From Microtetraspora malaysiensis (GTDB lineage Bacteria; Actinomycetota; Actinomycetes; Streptosporangiales; Streptosporangiaceae): 64,000 nucleotides of DNA. The stretch lies in contig NZ_BBYJ01000004.1 of assembly GCF_001528665.1 (NCBI RefSeq), positions 436,472 to 500,471 on the forward strand, written 5' to 3'. Positions 50,096 through 58,959 of the stretch are shown here, one piece after another; the stretch's first letter is position 1; each line of letters begins with the position of its first letter. The position numbers and the translations under genes are program-made. The notes beneath the pieces are model-generated. The model did not search any database and was not told the DNA's origin. It worked only from the letters and a program-made list of their open reading frames with translations.

Positions 50096-51840
50096 CAGTC
50101 CTCGATCTCCCACTTCGGCGCCATGTCTCGGGCGTACTTGATGTCGTCGTTGCTGGTGCCCGCGGCGACCATCGGCCAGACCATCGCGTCCTGGTGGACG
50201 ACGAAGTCGATCACAACGGGAACGTCGTTGATCTCCATGGCCTTGCGGATGGTGGCGTCGACGTCCTCCGGGCGCTCGCAACGCAGCCCCACACAACCGT
50301 ACGCCTCGGCCAGCTTGACGAAGTCCGGGATCCGCCGGACGGTCTGCAGGTCGGTGTTGGAGTACCTCTGGTTGTAGAAGAGGGTCTGCCATTGACGAAC
50401 CATGCCGAGGTTACCGTTGTTGATGACGGCAACCTTGATCGGCACTCCCTCGATGGCGCAGGTGGCCAGTTCCTGGTTCGTCATCTGGAAGCAGCCGTCG
50501 CCGTCGATCGCCCACACGACGGACTCGGGGCTGCCCATCTTGGCGCCCATCGCGGCCGGCACCGCGAAGCCCATCGTGCCCGCGCCGCCGGAGTTGATGA
50601 ACGTTCCCGGCTTCTCGTAGCCGATGAACTGCGCCGCCCACATCTGGTGCTGCCCGACGCCCGACGCGTAGTACGCGTCCGGCCCGACGATGGCGCTGAT
50701 CCGCTCCATGACGTACTGCGGGGCCAGGGAGCCGTCGGCGAACTCCTCGTATCCGCGGGGGTAGGTCGTGCGGTAGCCGTCCAGCAGCGTCCACCACTCG
50801 TCGTAGTCGCCCTTGCGCCCCTCGGCGTGCTCGTGCTCGATGGCCGCGATCAGGTCGGTGATGACCTCGCGGCAGTCGCCCACGATCGGGACGTCCGCGT
50901 GCCGGTTCTTGGAGATCTCGGCCGGGTCGATGTCCGCGTGGATGACCTTGGCGTTCGGCGCGAAGCTGGACAGCTCGCCGGTCACCCGGTCGTCGAAGCG
51001 GGTGCCCAGCGCGATGAGCAGGTCGCTGCGCTGGAGCGCTCCGACGGCCGAGACGCTGCCGTGCATGCCCGGCATGCCCATGTGCTGACGGTGGCTGTCG
51101 GGGAACGTGCCGCGCGCCATCAGCGTCGTGACCACCGGGATGCCGGTCAGCTCGGCCAGCCGCAGCAGCTCGGGCGCCGCCTTGGCCTTGTGCACACCGC
51201 CGCCGACGTAGAGGACGGGCCGCCTGGACTCCGCGATCAGCCGCGCCGCCTCACGGATCTGCTTCGAGTGCGGACGGGTGACCGGGCGGTAGCCGGGGAG
51301 CTGCATGACCGGCGGCCACGAGAAGGTGGTCGCCTTCTGCAGCGCGTCCTTGGCGATGTCGACCAGGACCGGGCCCGGACGGCCGGTCGAGGCGATGTGG
51401 AACGCCTCGGCGATCGTCCTGGGGATGTCCGCAACGTCGGTGACCAGGAAGTTGTGCTTGGTGATCGGCATCGTGATGCCGGAGATGTCCGCCTCCTGGA
51501 AGGCGTCCGTGCCGATCATCGGCGTCGCCACCTGGCCGGTGATGGCGACGATCGGCACCGAGTCCATGTACGCGTCCGCGATGGCGGTGACCAGGTTCGT
51601 CGCCCCCGGCCCGCTGGTCGCCATGCAGACCCCCACCTTGCCGGTGGCCTGCGCGTACCCTTCTGCCGCGTGGCCGGCGCCCTGCTCATGGCGTACAAGC
51701 ACGTGCCGGACCTTGGTCGAGTCGTAGAGGGGATCATAGGCCGGGAGGATGGCGCCGCCCGGGATCCCGAACACCGTGTCGACCCCGACGTGCTCCAGCG
51801 CCCTCACGAGGGCCTGGGCACCTGTCATCTCTTCGGTCAT
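50095..51840 (-). CDS. ilvB: Acetolactate synthase large subunit
   Basis: Protein of 581 aa, ATG at 51840. ThDP enzyme: [12 protein letters not shown], the catalytic Glu in [18 protein letters not shown]-domain [10 protein letters not shown], and the ThDP/Mg motif [15 protein letters not shown] then [12 protein letters not shown]. It makes acetolactate from pyruvate, or acetohydroxybutyrate from pyruvate and the 2-oxobutyrate supplied by CimA/LeuCDB. Expression is probably set by an upstream palindrome and a leader-peptide attenuator. A long spacer with repeat copies lies upstream. Confidence 0.97.
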   Translation of the reverse strand: MTEEMTGAQALVRALEHVGVDTVFGIPGGAILPAYDPLYDSTKVRHVLVRHEQGAGHAAEGYAQATGKVGVCMATSGPGATNLVTAIADAYMDSVPIVAITGQVATPMIGTDAFQEADISGITMPITKHNFLVTDVADIPRTIAEAFHIASTGRPGPVLVDIAKDALQKATTFSWPPVMQLPGYRPVTRPHSKQIREAARLIAESRRPVLYVGGGVHKAKAAPELLRLAELTGIPVVTTLMARGTFPDSHRQHMGMPGMHGSVSAVGALQRSDLLIALGTRFDDRVTGELSSFAPNAKVIHADIDPAEISKNRHADVPIVGDCREVITDLIAAIEHEHAEGRKGDYDEWWTLLDGYRTTYPRGYEEFADGSLAPQYVMERISAIVGPDAYYASGVGQHQMWAAQFIGYEKPGTFINSGGAGTMGFAVPAAMGAKMGSPESVVWAIDGDGCFQMTNQELATCAIEGVPIKVAVINNGNLGMVRQWQTLFYNQRYSNTDLQTVRRIPDFVKLAEAYGCVGLRCERPEDVDATIRKAMEINDVPVVIDFVVHQDAMVWPMVAAGTSNDDIKYARDMAPKWEIED

Positions 51841-51880
51841 CGGCTCGTTCCTTGTGGCTGAGCTGTCTGTGTGTTGGCAT

Positions 51881-51915
51881 AAAAAATGCCCCGACCGCGA
51901 ATGCGGATCTGGGGC
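51881..51915 (-). terminator. Attenuator terminator in the ilvB leader
   Basis: GCCCC / GGGGC outer (51888-51892, 51911-51915) and CCGC / GCGG inner stems, followed on the minus strand by TTTTTT, 41 bp upstream of the ilvB ATG. It follows the leader peptide. Confidence 0.88.
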
Positions 51916-51937
51916 GCGCGCAGGACCGAGTGCTTCG

Positions 51938-51985
51938 TCAGGCCGCGCGCCTGCGAAGTACTACGAGAATCCCACTGCGATGCAT
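51938..51985 (-). CDS. ilvB leader peptide
   Basis: [15 protein letters not shown], 15 codons plus TGA. The run Ile-Leu-Val-Val-Leu holds all three end products of the pathway. A hairpin follows, from GGCGCGC within the frame (51951-51945) and GCGCGCC (51919-51913), and then the terminator. Ribosome-mediated attenuation of ilvB has been predicted for actinobacteria; this matches that architecture. Confidence 0.88.
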   Translation of the reverse strand: MHRSGILVVLRRRAA

Positions 51986-52036
51986 GGCTACACGATGTCC
52001 GATGCGCGCGCCCTCGTCAAATTATCTCGGACACCG

Positions 52037-52053
52037 ATCTCACTATATGAGAT
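52037..52053. promoter_or_regulatory. NdgR-type box variant upstream of ilvB
   Basis: ATCTCACTATATGAGAT, a palindrome with the same 5-N7-5 geometry as the leuC/ndgR and cimA boxes. It covers the likely -35 region of the ilvB promoter, whose -10 would be GATAAT (52026-52021, minus strand). Confidence 0.55.
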
Positions 52054-52080
52054 CAATTTCGCCTCCTCGAACACCTGACT

Positions 52081-52262
52081 GTGTCTATTGCGCTCGCTCC
52101 GCTCGCGCGGGCTCGGGGCGCCCTCAGTCGATGTCTTCCCTCGTCACTCGGAGTCGCTCGTCCCTCGCTCCCCACTCGTTCCTCAGTCCAGACACCGCCG
52201 CGCCCCTCGCAGGGCGGTTCGGCGCCGTAATGAATGTTGGCGCTCGCGCGGCTCGGGGCGCC
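52081..52262 (+). repeat. Dispersed intergenic repeat, copy D
   Basis: Copy of the 1800-1970 family, nearly identical over its first 60 bp, core CAGTCCAGACACCGCCGCG intact, ending GGCGCTCGCGCGGCTCGGGG. It is preceded by TGTCTATT, as is copy B. It lies between the ilvB promoter and the 3' end of the GGDEF-EAL gene. Confidence 0.88.
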
Positions 52263-52452
52263 CGAAGTCGGCTCGTGCCCTCCTCGCTCGGGGCTCGTAC
52301 CTCACCCACTCGCTCGTCGGTTACTTCACCGCCGCGCCCCTCACGTCCCTCGCTCCCCCTCGTTCCTCAGTCCAGACACCGCCGCGCCCCGAGCGTGATA
52401 GTTGGGCGCCGCGATCAATGGTGCTCGCTTGTTCGGGGACGGCGGCGGTGGA
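52263..52452 (+). repeat. Dispersed intergenic repeat, copy D' (tandem, rearranged)
   Basis: Second unit directly joined to copy D and sharing its terminal GCTCGGGGCG. The first half is degraded (GTCGGCTCGTGCCCTCCTCG), then a second partial core appears (CAGTCCAGACACCGCCGCG with GCCCCGAGCGTGATAGTT) and the end motif GGTGCTCGCTTGTTCGGGG. It suggests unit-on-unit insertion or unequal recombination through the shared ends. Confidence 0.75.
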
Positions 52453-52500
52453 GGAGAGACCGCCGCGCCAAAGGGCCGAAGACGCGGCGGATAGACCCAT

Positions 52501-55134
52501 CTACGCGGTGTTCTGGAGGGCGGTGCGCATGAGGTGGTCGACTCCGCGGGCGGGCATGGGGCGGGCGACGAGGTAGCCCTGGCCTCTCGTGCAGCCCATC
52601 TCTCTGAGGAGTTCGAGCTGCTCGGGGCGTTCGATGCCTTCGGCGACGACGATCAGGCCGAGGTCGTGGCCGAGGCGCACGATCGTGCGGGTGAGCAGAG
52701 TGAGAGTCTCGTCACATCCGAGTCCTGAGACGAAGGACGGGTCGATCTTGATCATGTCCACCGGCAACTGGCGGAGGAAGGCCAGGGAGGCGTAGCCGGT
52801 GCCGAAGTCGTCGATCGCGAGCCGGACGCCGAGGGCGCGCAGCTCGGACAGCTTGGCCACGGTGTCCTCGGCGTCCTCGACGAGCATCTCCTCGATCACT
52901 TCGAGGGTGAGGGCGCTGGCGGGCAACCCGCTCTCGGCCAGCGCCTCGGACACCGTCTCCACGAACCGGGGAGCGGTGATCTGCCGGGCCGACAGGTTGA
53001 GGGAGAGTCCGATGTCCCAGGAGGACTCCCGCCAGCCGGCCACCTCGCGGCAGGCCTCTTTGAGTATCCATTCGCTGAGCGGCACGATCAGCCCGGTGTC
53101 CTCGGCGGGGCCGAGGAACTGCTCGGGCGGCACGAACACGCTGCCGCGCCACCACCGGACCAGCGCCTCGACGGCGGTGACCCGCGAGGTGGCGAGATCG
53201 ACGACGGGCTGGTATTCGACGGCGAACTGGTTCTCCTGGAGCGCGCGCCGCAGATCGGCCGCGAGTTCGAGGCGGCGTACGACGTCGGCGTGCATGTGCG
53301 CGGCGAACACCTCGACCCGGCGCCCGCCCATCTCCTTGGCCCGCGACATGGCGACGTCGGCGTTCCGCAGCAGGTCGCCGGCGGGCACGCCGTCCTCGGC
53401 GAAGGCCACGCCGACGCTCGCGGTCAGCGGCATGTCGCGGTCGGCGACGCGGAACGGCTCGGACGAGACGGCGCGGACGATCCGCTCGGCCAGGTCGATC
53501 GCGGTCTGCGCGTCGGTGCTGCTTGAGGAGCCGCCTTCGAGCAGCACGGCGAACTCGTCGCCGCCCCATCGGGCGAGGGTGTCGTCGGCGCGTACGGCGG
53601 CCCGCAGCCGGCGGGCGGCCTGGCCGAGCAGGTAGTCGCCGCTGGCGTGGCCGACCGAGTCGTTCACGCCGGTGAACCCGTCGAGGTCCAGGAAGATCAC
53701 GGCGGTGCGGCCGCCGCCGGGGCGGGCGAGGACCTCGCGGGCCCGCTCCTCGAAGTACGCCCGGTTGGGCAGCCCGGTGACCCCGTCGTGGAAGGTGAGG
53801 TGGGTCACCTGGTTGCGCAGGGCGACCTGGTCGCTGACGTCGCGCACGGCGACCAGGATCAGGTCCTCTTTGCGCACGTGGCGGGTGGCGACCGACTCGG
53901 CGGGCCGCCAGGTGCCGTCCGAGGCGCGGACCCGGCAGGCGATCCGGCAGCTCTCGTGGCGTGCCAGCACCGCCTCGCCGTCGTTGTCGAGCCGCCGGAG
54001 CAGGACCTGGACGGTGGGCACGTCCTCGGGGTGGATGTAGTCGACCAGCGGCCGCCCGACGAGGTCGGCGGAGCGATAGCCGTACGTCTTCCGCACGCTG
54101 GAGCCGATCTCGCGGATCACGCCGTCGTGGTCGCACAGCAGCACCACGTCACCGGTGTTCTCGGCGAGGCGGCGCAGTTGCCGCTCCCCGACGTCCACCA
54201 GGCGGCGCATCCCGGCCGTCTCGACCACCAGCAGGGTCAGCCTGCCGATGAGCACAAGGACGATCACCGCGCCGAGGCCGGGCAGAACCCGGTCCCGGTC
54301 CCCGGTGAACGCGTGGAAGGCGACCGCCACCGTGGCGACACCGACGAGGAGCAGCGGGATGACGGCCGACAGCGCGCTGGGCAGCGGACGGCGGCGGCGC
54401 ACCTCGACCCACGGCACGGCGGCGAGGATCAGGAACGCGACGGGGGCGACCAGGCTCACGGCCAGCGATGGCGCGTCGCCGTCCAGCCTGGCGACCGCGG
54501 TCGCGAACTCCGCCACGGTGATCGCGCCGAGCACGCCGACGCCGGCCAGGCCGATCGACCGGTCGGCGGCCCGCGAGCCGATGATCGCGGGCGCCACGCC
54601 GGAGGTCGCCAGCAGGCAGACGACGGGCAGCGCCAACGTGGAGAAGATCGTGGTGGCGTCGTCCATGCCGTGGAAGATCGGGGCGAGGAACCACACCCAG
54701 GCCACGGCGAAGATCGAGGCCGCGGTCAGGAAGGCGTCCGTGACCTGCCTGACCACGCCCCTGCTGTACGGAGGGGGCTTCGCCGTGAGGGCACAGCCGA
54801 TCATCAGGAGTAACGAGCTGAACAGAAGCAGCAGGTCGGCGAAGGTCAGCACGAACGGCGTGCCGTCGGCGACCGGTCTCAGCCCGATGCCGGCGAGCCA
54901 GGTCACGGAGCCGGCCTCCAGCCAGCGCCAGGCGGCGGCGCGCCGCCGCTGCCCGGGCGCGACCCGCGAGGAGGCCAGCACCAAGGAGACCAAGGCGAGC
55001 AGGCCGGTGACGACACCCACCACGGCGACCACCGCGGACGACGCGCCCCCGGCGATGAGGACGGCCGCGACCGCCGCCGCGCCGAGACCGGACACGGCGG
55101 TGAGCGGGACCCTGGGGTCACGCCTGCGAGTCAC
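52501..55134 (-). CDS. Membrane-bound PAS-GGDEF-EAL cyclic-di-GMP signalling protein
   Basis: Protein of 877 aa, GTG at 55134 after GGGAGGGACTGC. About ten N-terminal hydrophobic helices (residues 10-320), a PAS domain (LRRLAENTGDVVLLCDHDGVI, then RKTYGYRSADLVGRPLVDYIHPED), a GGDEF domain with intact RWGGDEF near residue 524, and an EAL domain starting near 655. The EAL motifs EALVRW, NLSAR, DDFGTGYASL, KID and EGIE are present. Both cyclase and phosphodiesterase sites look competent. It would sense an envelope or membrane signal and set c-di-GMP, which controls development in actinomycetes. The gene is followed by the repeat copies. Confidence 0.95.
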   Translation of the reverse strand: MTRRRDPRVPLTAVSGLGAAAVAAVLIAGGASSAVVAVVGVVTGLLALVSLVLASSRVAPGQRRRAAAWRWLEAGSVTWLAGIGLRPVADGTPFVLTFADLLLLFSSLLLMIGCALTAKPPPYSRGVVRQVTDAFLTAASIFAVAWVWFLAPIFHGMDDATTIFSTLALPVVCLLATSGVAPAIIGSRAADRSIGLAGVGVLGAITVAEFATAVARLDGDAPSLAVSLVAPVAFLILAAVPWVEVRRRRPLPSALSAVIPLLLVGVATVAVAFHAFTGDRDRVLPGLGAVIVLVLIGRLTLLVVETAGMRRLVDVGERQLRRLAENTGDVVLLCDHDGVIREIGSSVRKTYGYRSADLVGRPLVDYIHPEDVPTVQVLLRRLDNDGEAVLARHESCRIACRVRASDGTWRPAESVATRHVRKEDLILVAVRDVSDQVALRNQVTHLTFHDGVTGLPNRAYFEERAREVLARPGGGRTAVIFLDLDGFTGVNDSVGHASGDYLLGQAARRLRAAVRADDTLARWGGDEFAVLLEGGSSSSTDAQTAIDLAERIVRAVSSEPFRVADRDMPLTASVGVAFAEDGVPAGDLLRNADVAMSRAKEMGGRRVEVFAAHMHADVVRRLELAADLRRALQENQFAVEYQPVVDLATSRVTAVEALVRWWRGSVFVPPEQFLGPAEDTGLIVPLSEWILKEACREVAGWRESSWDIGLSLNLSARQITAPRFVETVSEALAESGLPASALTLEVIEEMLVEDAEDTVAKLSELRALGVRLAIDDFGTGYASLAFLRQLPVDMIKIDPSFVSGLGCDETLTLLTRTIVRLGHDLGLIVVAEGIERPEQLELLREMGCTRGQGYLVARPMPARGVDHLMRTALQNTA

Positions 55135-55151
55135 GCAGTCCCTCCCGCCAT

Positions 55152-55229
55152 CGACTCGGCTTTACTCTCCCTGTCACGTCGCCAGTCTGCGCACCGCCGC
55201 CGTTCGGGGCGACGACAACGGCCGAGTCG
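55152..55229. promoter_or_regulatory. Nested inverted repeats upstream of the GGDEF-EAL gene
   Basis: CGACTCGGC (55152-55160) and GCCGAGTCG (55221-55229) enclose GTCGCC (55178-55183) and GGCGAC (55208-55213). A transcript of the minus strand could fold into one long stem just before the ribosome site. No known riboswitch class was recognised. Confidence 0.4.
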
Positions 55230-55315
55230 TCACCGATCCGATAACCAGCTGCGCGATGATCTCACCGTACGGACCGCAGGTCACGGGGCAGCCACTTTCC
55301 GGAATCCTTCGCGGG

Positions 55316-56224
55316 TCAGTAGAGCCCTGTGATGAGGTTTTTAAGAGGTTCGCCGGAGATGTACCGCGCGATCTGGTCATGGACGAGCGCCCGCGTCCGG
55401 CGGAGGGAGGCGGGGGTGCTGCCCGCCACGTGCGGCGTGATGAAGACCCCGGGAGCGGTCCACAGCGGGTGGTCGGACGGCAACGGCTCCGGGGCGGTCA
55501 CGTCGAGCGCGGCGCGCAGCCGCTCCTTCTGCAGCTCGGCGAGCAGCGCGTCGGTGTCGACCACCGAGCCCCGGGCCGCGTTCACCAGCAGCGCGCCGTC
55601 CTTCATCCGGGCGAGGAACCTCGCGTCGACCATGCCCGCCGTGTCGGCCGTGGCCGGGACCAGCAGCACGACGACGTCCGCGCTGGGCAGTAGCTCGGGG
55701 AGCTCGTCCAGCCCGTGTACGCCCGGACGCGCGTTCCTGGCCACCCGGACGATCTCCACCTCGAAACCGGAAAGGCGCCGTTCCAGCGCCTCGCCGATCG
55801 AGCCGTATCCGACGATGAGGACGGTCGAGTCGGCGAGGACCCCCGTGTAGTGCCAGGTCCAGGACCCGCGCGTCTGGGCGGCGGCGAAGGCGGGGAAGTC
55901 CCGCAGTGAGGCGATCATCGCACCCACGGCCCACTCGGCGGTCCCCGCGTCGTGGACGCCGCGGGCGTTGCACAGGGTGACGCCGGCGGGCAGGTGCGGC
56001 AGGTACGGGTCGACACCGGCCGTCACGGTCTGGATCAGCCGAAGGCTCGTCATGCGGGTCAGTAGGCCGGGGACGTCCTTCACCGGCACGAGCGGCGGCA
56101 CCCACACCTCCACCTCGCCGGCCCCGGCGGGGACCGGTCCCCTGCCGTCGTAAACCGCGATGTCCAGCCCCGGCAGGTCGGACAGCCCGTCGGCGACGTC
56201 CTCCGATGCGACCCAGATCTTCAC
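55316..56224 (-). CDS. D-2-hydroxyacid dehydrogenase family protein
   Basis: Protein of 302 aa, GTG at 56224. Rossmann NAD domain VLIVGYGSIGEALERRL near residue 135, the Arg of LLVNAARGSVVDTDALL, and ITPHVAGSTPAS with the catalytic His. The catalytic half is short and starts KIWVASEDVADGLSDL. Resembles phosphoglycerate-dehydrogenase-like or glyoxylate/hydroxypyruvate reductases. Without the ACT domain it is not a second serA of the long type. The 2-ketoacid substrate is not known. Confidence 0.92.
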   Translation of the reverse strand: MKIWVASEDVADGLSDLPGLDIAVYDGRGPVPAGAGEVEVWVPPLVPVKDVPGLLTRMTSLRLIQTVTAGVDPYLPHLPAGVTLCNARGVHDAGTAEWAVGAMIASLRDFPAFAAAQTRGSWTWHYTGVLADSTVLIVGYGSIGEALERRLSGFEVEIVRVARNARPGVHGLDELPELLPSADVVVLLVPATADTAGMVDARFLARMKDGALLVNAARGSVVDTDALLAELQKERLRAALDVTAPEPLPSDHPLWTAPGVFITPHVAGSTPASLRRTRALVHDQIARYISGEPLKNLITGLY

Positions 56225-56287
56225 GGGACCAACTTAAGGGAACCCGCCAATTCGGGCACCAGTATGGGGACTGAGGAGGTCGCGACG

Positions 56288-57430
56288 ATGGGCATTACGA
56301 GATTGTCGAGATCGGTGGTCGGCGCGCTGCTGGTGGCCGCGATCGCGACAGGATGCGCCCCTGCCGCGGGCATGGGCGACGAGGCCGGGTCCTCGGGCGG
56401 TCAGGCGACCGGGGCGGCGAGGGGCGGGACGGCCACGGAGACTCCGGCGGGCACGGCGCAGGCCCGGCCTCCGGGCACGCCGAGGACGCTCATGAAGGAC
56501 CTGGCGGTGCCGTGGGGGGTCGCGTTCCTGCCCGGCGGCGACGCCCTGGTCACCGAGCGGGTCACGGCCCGGCTGCTCCGCGTCACACCCCAGGGACGCA
56601 GCAGCGCGGTGGGGGTGATCGACGGAGTGTCCGCCGAGGGTGAGGGCGGGTTGCTCGGCGTCGCCGTTTCTCCCCGATACTCCGACGATCACCTCATCTT
56701 CGTCTATTTCACGGCAAATGATGACAATCGGATCGTTCGTTATCGCTACGACGGCGGTCTCTCCGACGCCACCCCCATCGTGACCGGCATCCCGAAGGGC
56801 CGGATCCACAACGGCGGTCGGCTGGAGTTCGGCCCCGACGGCTACCTGTACGCCTCCACCGGCGAGACCGGGCAGGGCGAGATGGCGCAGGACCGGAACT
56901 CGCTCGGCGGCAAGATCCTCCGGATGACCGCCGACGGCAAGCCCGCGCCCGGCAACCCGTTCGGGACGCTCGTGTGGACGTACGGTCACCGCAACGTCCA
57001 GGGCATGGCCTGGAGCCCCCAGGGGCGCATGTACGCCACGGAGTTCGGCCAGGACACCTGGGACGAGCTCAACCTGATCGAGAAGGGCCACAACTACGGC
57101 TGGCCCGTGGTCGAGGGCTTCGGCGGCAAGGGCCGGTTCACCGATCCGCTGCTCACCTGGCGCCCCGCCGAGGCGTCGCCGTCCGGTCTCGCGTACGCCG
57201 ACGGATCCCTGTGGGCGGCGGCGCTGCGCGGCCGCCGGCTCTGGCAGATCCCCCTCACCGGGAACGGCGCCGTCGGGCGGCCCATCGCCCGCTTCACTGT
57301 GGAGTACGGCAGGCTGCGGGCCGTCACCAGGGCTCCCGACGGAAGCCTGTGGGTGACCACCAGCAACAAGGACGGCAGGGGCACCCCTCGCCCCGGCGAC
57401 GACCGCATCCTCGTCATCCCGACTCACTGA
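56288..57430 (+). CDS. PQQ-dependent sugar dehydrogenase-like lipoprotein
   Basis: Protein of 380 aa, ATG at 56288 after GAGGAGG. The signal peptide ends AAIATGC, so Cys23 is the likely lipid anchor. A Gly/Thr-rich linker follows, then a six-bladed beta-propeller of the soluble glucose/sorbosone dehydrogenase family: LAVPWGVAFLPGGDALVTER, EGEGGLLGVAVSPRYSDD, GRIHNGGRLEFGPDGYLYAS with the catalytic His, YGHRNVQGMAWSPQGRMYATEFG, and EKGHNYGWP. It would oxidise sugars on the outer face if PQQ is available; some homologues have no known cofactor. Confidence 0.92.
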   Translation: MGITRLSRSVVGALLVAAIATGCAPAAGMGDEAGSSGGQATGAARGGTATETPAGTAQARPPGTPRTLMKDLAVPWGVAFLPGGDALVTERVTARLLRVTPQGRSSAVGVIDGVSAEGEGGLLGVAVSPRYSDDHLIFVYFTANDDNRIVRYRYDGGLSDATPIVTGIPKGRIHNGGRLEFGPDGYLYASTGETGQGEMAQDRNSLGGKILRMTADGKPAPGNPFGTLVWTYGHRNVQGMAWSPQGRMYATEFGQDTWDELNLIEKGHNYGWPVVEGFGGKGRFTDPLLTWRPAEASPSGLAYADGSLWAAALRGRRLWQIPLTGNGAVGRPIARFTVEYGRLRAVTRAPDGSLWVTTSNKDGRGTPRPGDDRILVIPTH

Positions 57431-57494
57431 CCCGCCCGAGACCGTCACGGGCCGGCGGCAGGCGCCGCGGACGCCACTCCAGCGGCCGGCGACC

Positions 57495-57947
57495 TCAGCC
57501 GCGTAGACGGGCGAGCGCCTGTGGGCTCAGGTGCCGCGCGAGTTCGTCGAGGAGCGCCACGACCCGGGCCACCCGTTCCGGGTCGTCGGTGCCCAGGGCG
57601 GTCACCAGCGCGGCGTCGATCGGCGCCGATCTGACCTCTGCCACGCGGGGGGAGGCATCGGGGGCGGGGCGGATCAGGAGCCGACGGCGGTCGCGGGAGT
57701 CGGGCTCGGTGACCACGGCACCCGCCTGGCGGAGCCGGGCGACCGCCGCCGACACGGCGCTTTGCGGCAGACCGGTCCTGACGGCGATCTCACCCACCGC
57801 GCTGCCGGGGTGGGCGCGCACATCGGTGGCCACGATCAGGACCGTCCGGACGCTGGTGGAGTGCTGTCCTATGCCCTCGGTGGGCAGGGCTTCCTCACCG
57901 ATCTTCATCAGGGTCCGCCCCAGCAGGAACAGCTCGACTCCGTTCAT
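57495..57947 (-). CDS. MarR-family transcriptional regulator
   Basis: Protein of 150 aa from the ATG at 57947 with GGGGGC upstream; an ATG at 57965 would add six residues and overlap the operator. Winged helix at about residues 45-100: VGEIAVRTGLPQSAVSAAVARLRQAGAVVTEPDSRDRRRLLIRP, with the DxRxRR beta-wing. Flanking helices form the dimer interface. It is divergent from an alpha/beta hydrolase gene across a short AT-rich spacer with a 24-bp palindrome, so it probably represses both. Confidence 0.88.
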   Translation of the reverse strand: MNGVELFLLGRTLMKIGEEALPTEGIGQHSTSVRTVLIVATDVRAHPGSAVGEIAVRTGLPQSAVSAAVARLRQAGAVVTEPDSRDRRRLLIRPAPDASPRVAEVRSAPIDAALVTALGTDDPERVARVVALLDELARHLSPQALARLRG

Positions 57948-57952
57948 GCCCC

Positions 57953-57992
57953 CAAGATATATCAAGGGAGATGCATCAAGCTTGATGTATCT
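57953..57992. promoter_or_regulatory. Palindromic MarR operator region
   Basis: AGATGCATCAAG followed by CTTGATGTATCT (57969-57992) is palindromic at 22 of 24 positions. CAAGATATATCAAG lies next to it (57953-57966) and shares the CAAGATATATC 11-mer found twice in the MFS/TetR spacer at 635 and 662. TAAAAT at 57992-57997 may be the -10 of the hydrolase promoter. Confidence 0.7.
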
Positions 57993-58053
57993 AAAATGAT
58001 GAATTATGGTCGATCACGACCCGGCCGTACCGGCCCGACCCGAAGGGATGTCC

Positions 58054-58887
58054 ATGACCGCCACCACGACGACCGGCCTGCTGCGCGTGCCCGGCGCCAC
58101 GCTCTACCACGAGGTCCGCGGCACCGGCCCGATGCTGCTCATCTCCCAGAGCGGCGAGGGCGACGCCGGACGCAGCACGGACCTGGTCGACCAGCTCGCC
58201 GGCGACTACACCGTGGTGACCTACGACCGCCGCGGCCTGTCCCGCAGCACCCTGGACGACCCCGCGCAGGGCGTGACACTGGCCCAGCACGCCGACGACG
58301 TCCACCGCCTGCTGGCCGAGCTCACCGACCGGCCCGTGCTCATGCTCGGCTGCAGCCTCGGCGCCTCCATCGGCTTCCACCTGGCCGTCCGGCACCCGGA
58401 ACAGATCAGCACGCTCGTCGCCCACGAACCGGTCAGCCCGCGCCTGCTCCCCGCCGAGCAGCGCGCCCGCCACGAACGCGAACTGGAAGAGATCCAGCAC
58501 ATCCACCGGCGAGACGGCCTGCCGGCGGCTCTGGCGATGATCGCCGACGTCCTCGGCATCGACCGCTCCAACCCCGACGCCGAACCCGGCCTCACCCCGC
58601 AGCCGATGACCCCGCAGCGGGTCCGCAACTTCGCCTTCTTCATCGAGCACGACTTCACCGCGGTCATCCGCGACACCCTCGATGTCGCCGCGCTGAAGGA
58701 GACGCCCACCCGCGTCGTCCCGGCGGTCGGCCGCACCACACCGCACACCGTCTTCGACCGCACGTGCGCCACCGCGCTGGCCGACCTGCACGGCACGCGG
58801 CTGCGCGAGTTCCCCGGCGGACACAACGGCAACACCACCCACCCCCGCGCCTACGCCACCGCCCTGCGGGCCGCCCTCAACGCCTGA
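58054..58887 (+). CDS. Alpha/beta-hydrolase family protein
   Basis: Protein of 277 aa from the ATG at 58054, 6 nt after GAAGGG. The ATG at 58006 (leaderless, after TAAAAT) is an alternative that adds 16 residues. Alpha/beta-hydrolase fold: LYHEVRGTGPMLLISQSGEG (oxyanion region), YTVVTYDRRGLSRS, nucleophile elbow LGCSLGAS near residue 105, and the final His in FPGGHNGNTTHP. The GGHNG end is common in hydrolases neighbouring TetR/MarR regulators. Substrate unknown, perhaps an ester or lactone whose presence is sensed by the MarR protein. Confidence 0.88.
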   Translation: MTATTTTGLLRVPGATLYHEVRGTGPMLLISQSGEGDAGRSTDLVDQLAGDYTVVTYDRRGLSRSTLDDPAQGVTLAQHADDVHRLLAELTDRPVLMLGCSLGASIGFHLAVRHPEQISTLVAHEPVSPRLLPAEQRARHERELEEIQHIHRRDGLPAALAMIADVLGIDRSNPDAEPGLTPQPMTPQRVRNFAFFIEHDFTAVIRDTLDVAALKETPTRVVPAVGRTTPHTVFDRTCATALADLHGTRLREFPGGHNGNTTHPRAYATALRAALNA

Positions 58888-58959
58888 CCACCCCCCGGGA
58901 TGGGCGCCCCGGGGCCTTCTGGCGGCCCTCAGGCACCGTAGGGAGCGGCCCAGGGGCCG

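Noticed and set aside
52088..52576. Short frames in the dispersed repeats giving SFLSPDTAAPL-like peptides
   Set aside because: Different copies keep different frames and lengths and differ by frame-shifting changes, so the repeat is not a coding element.
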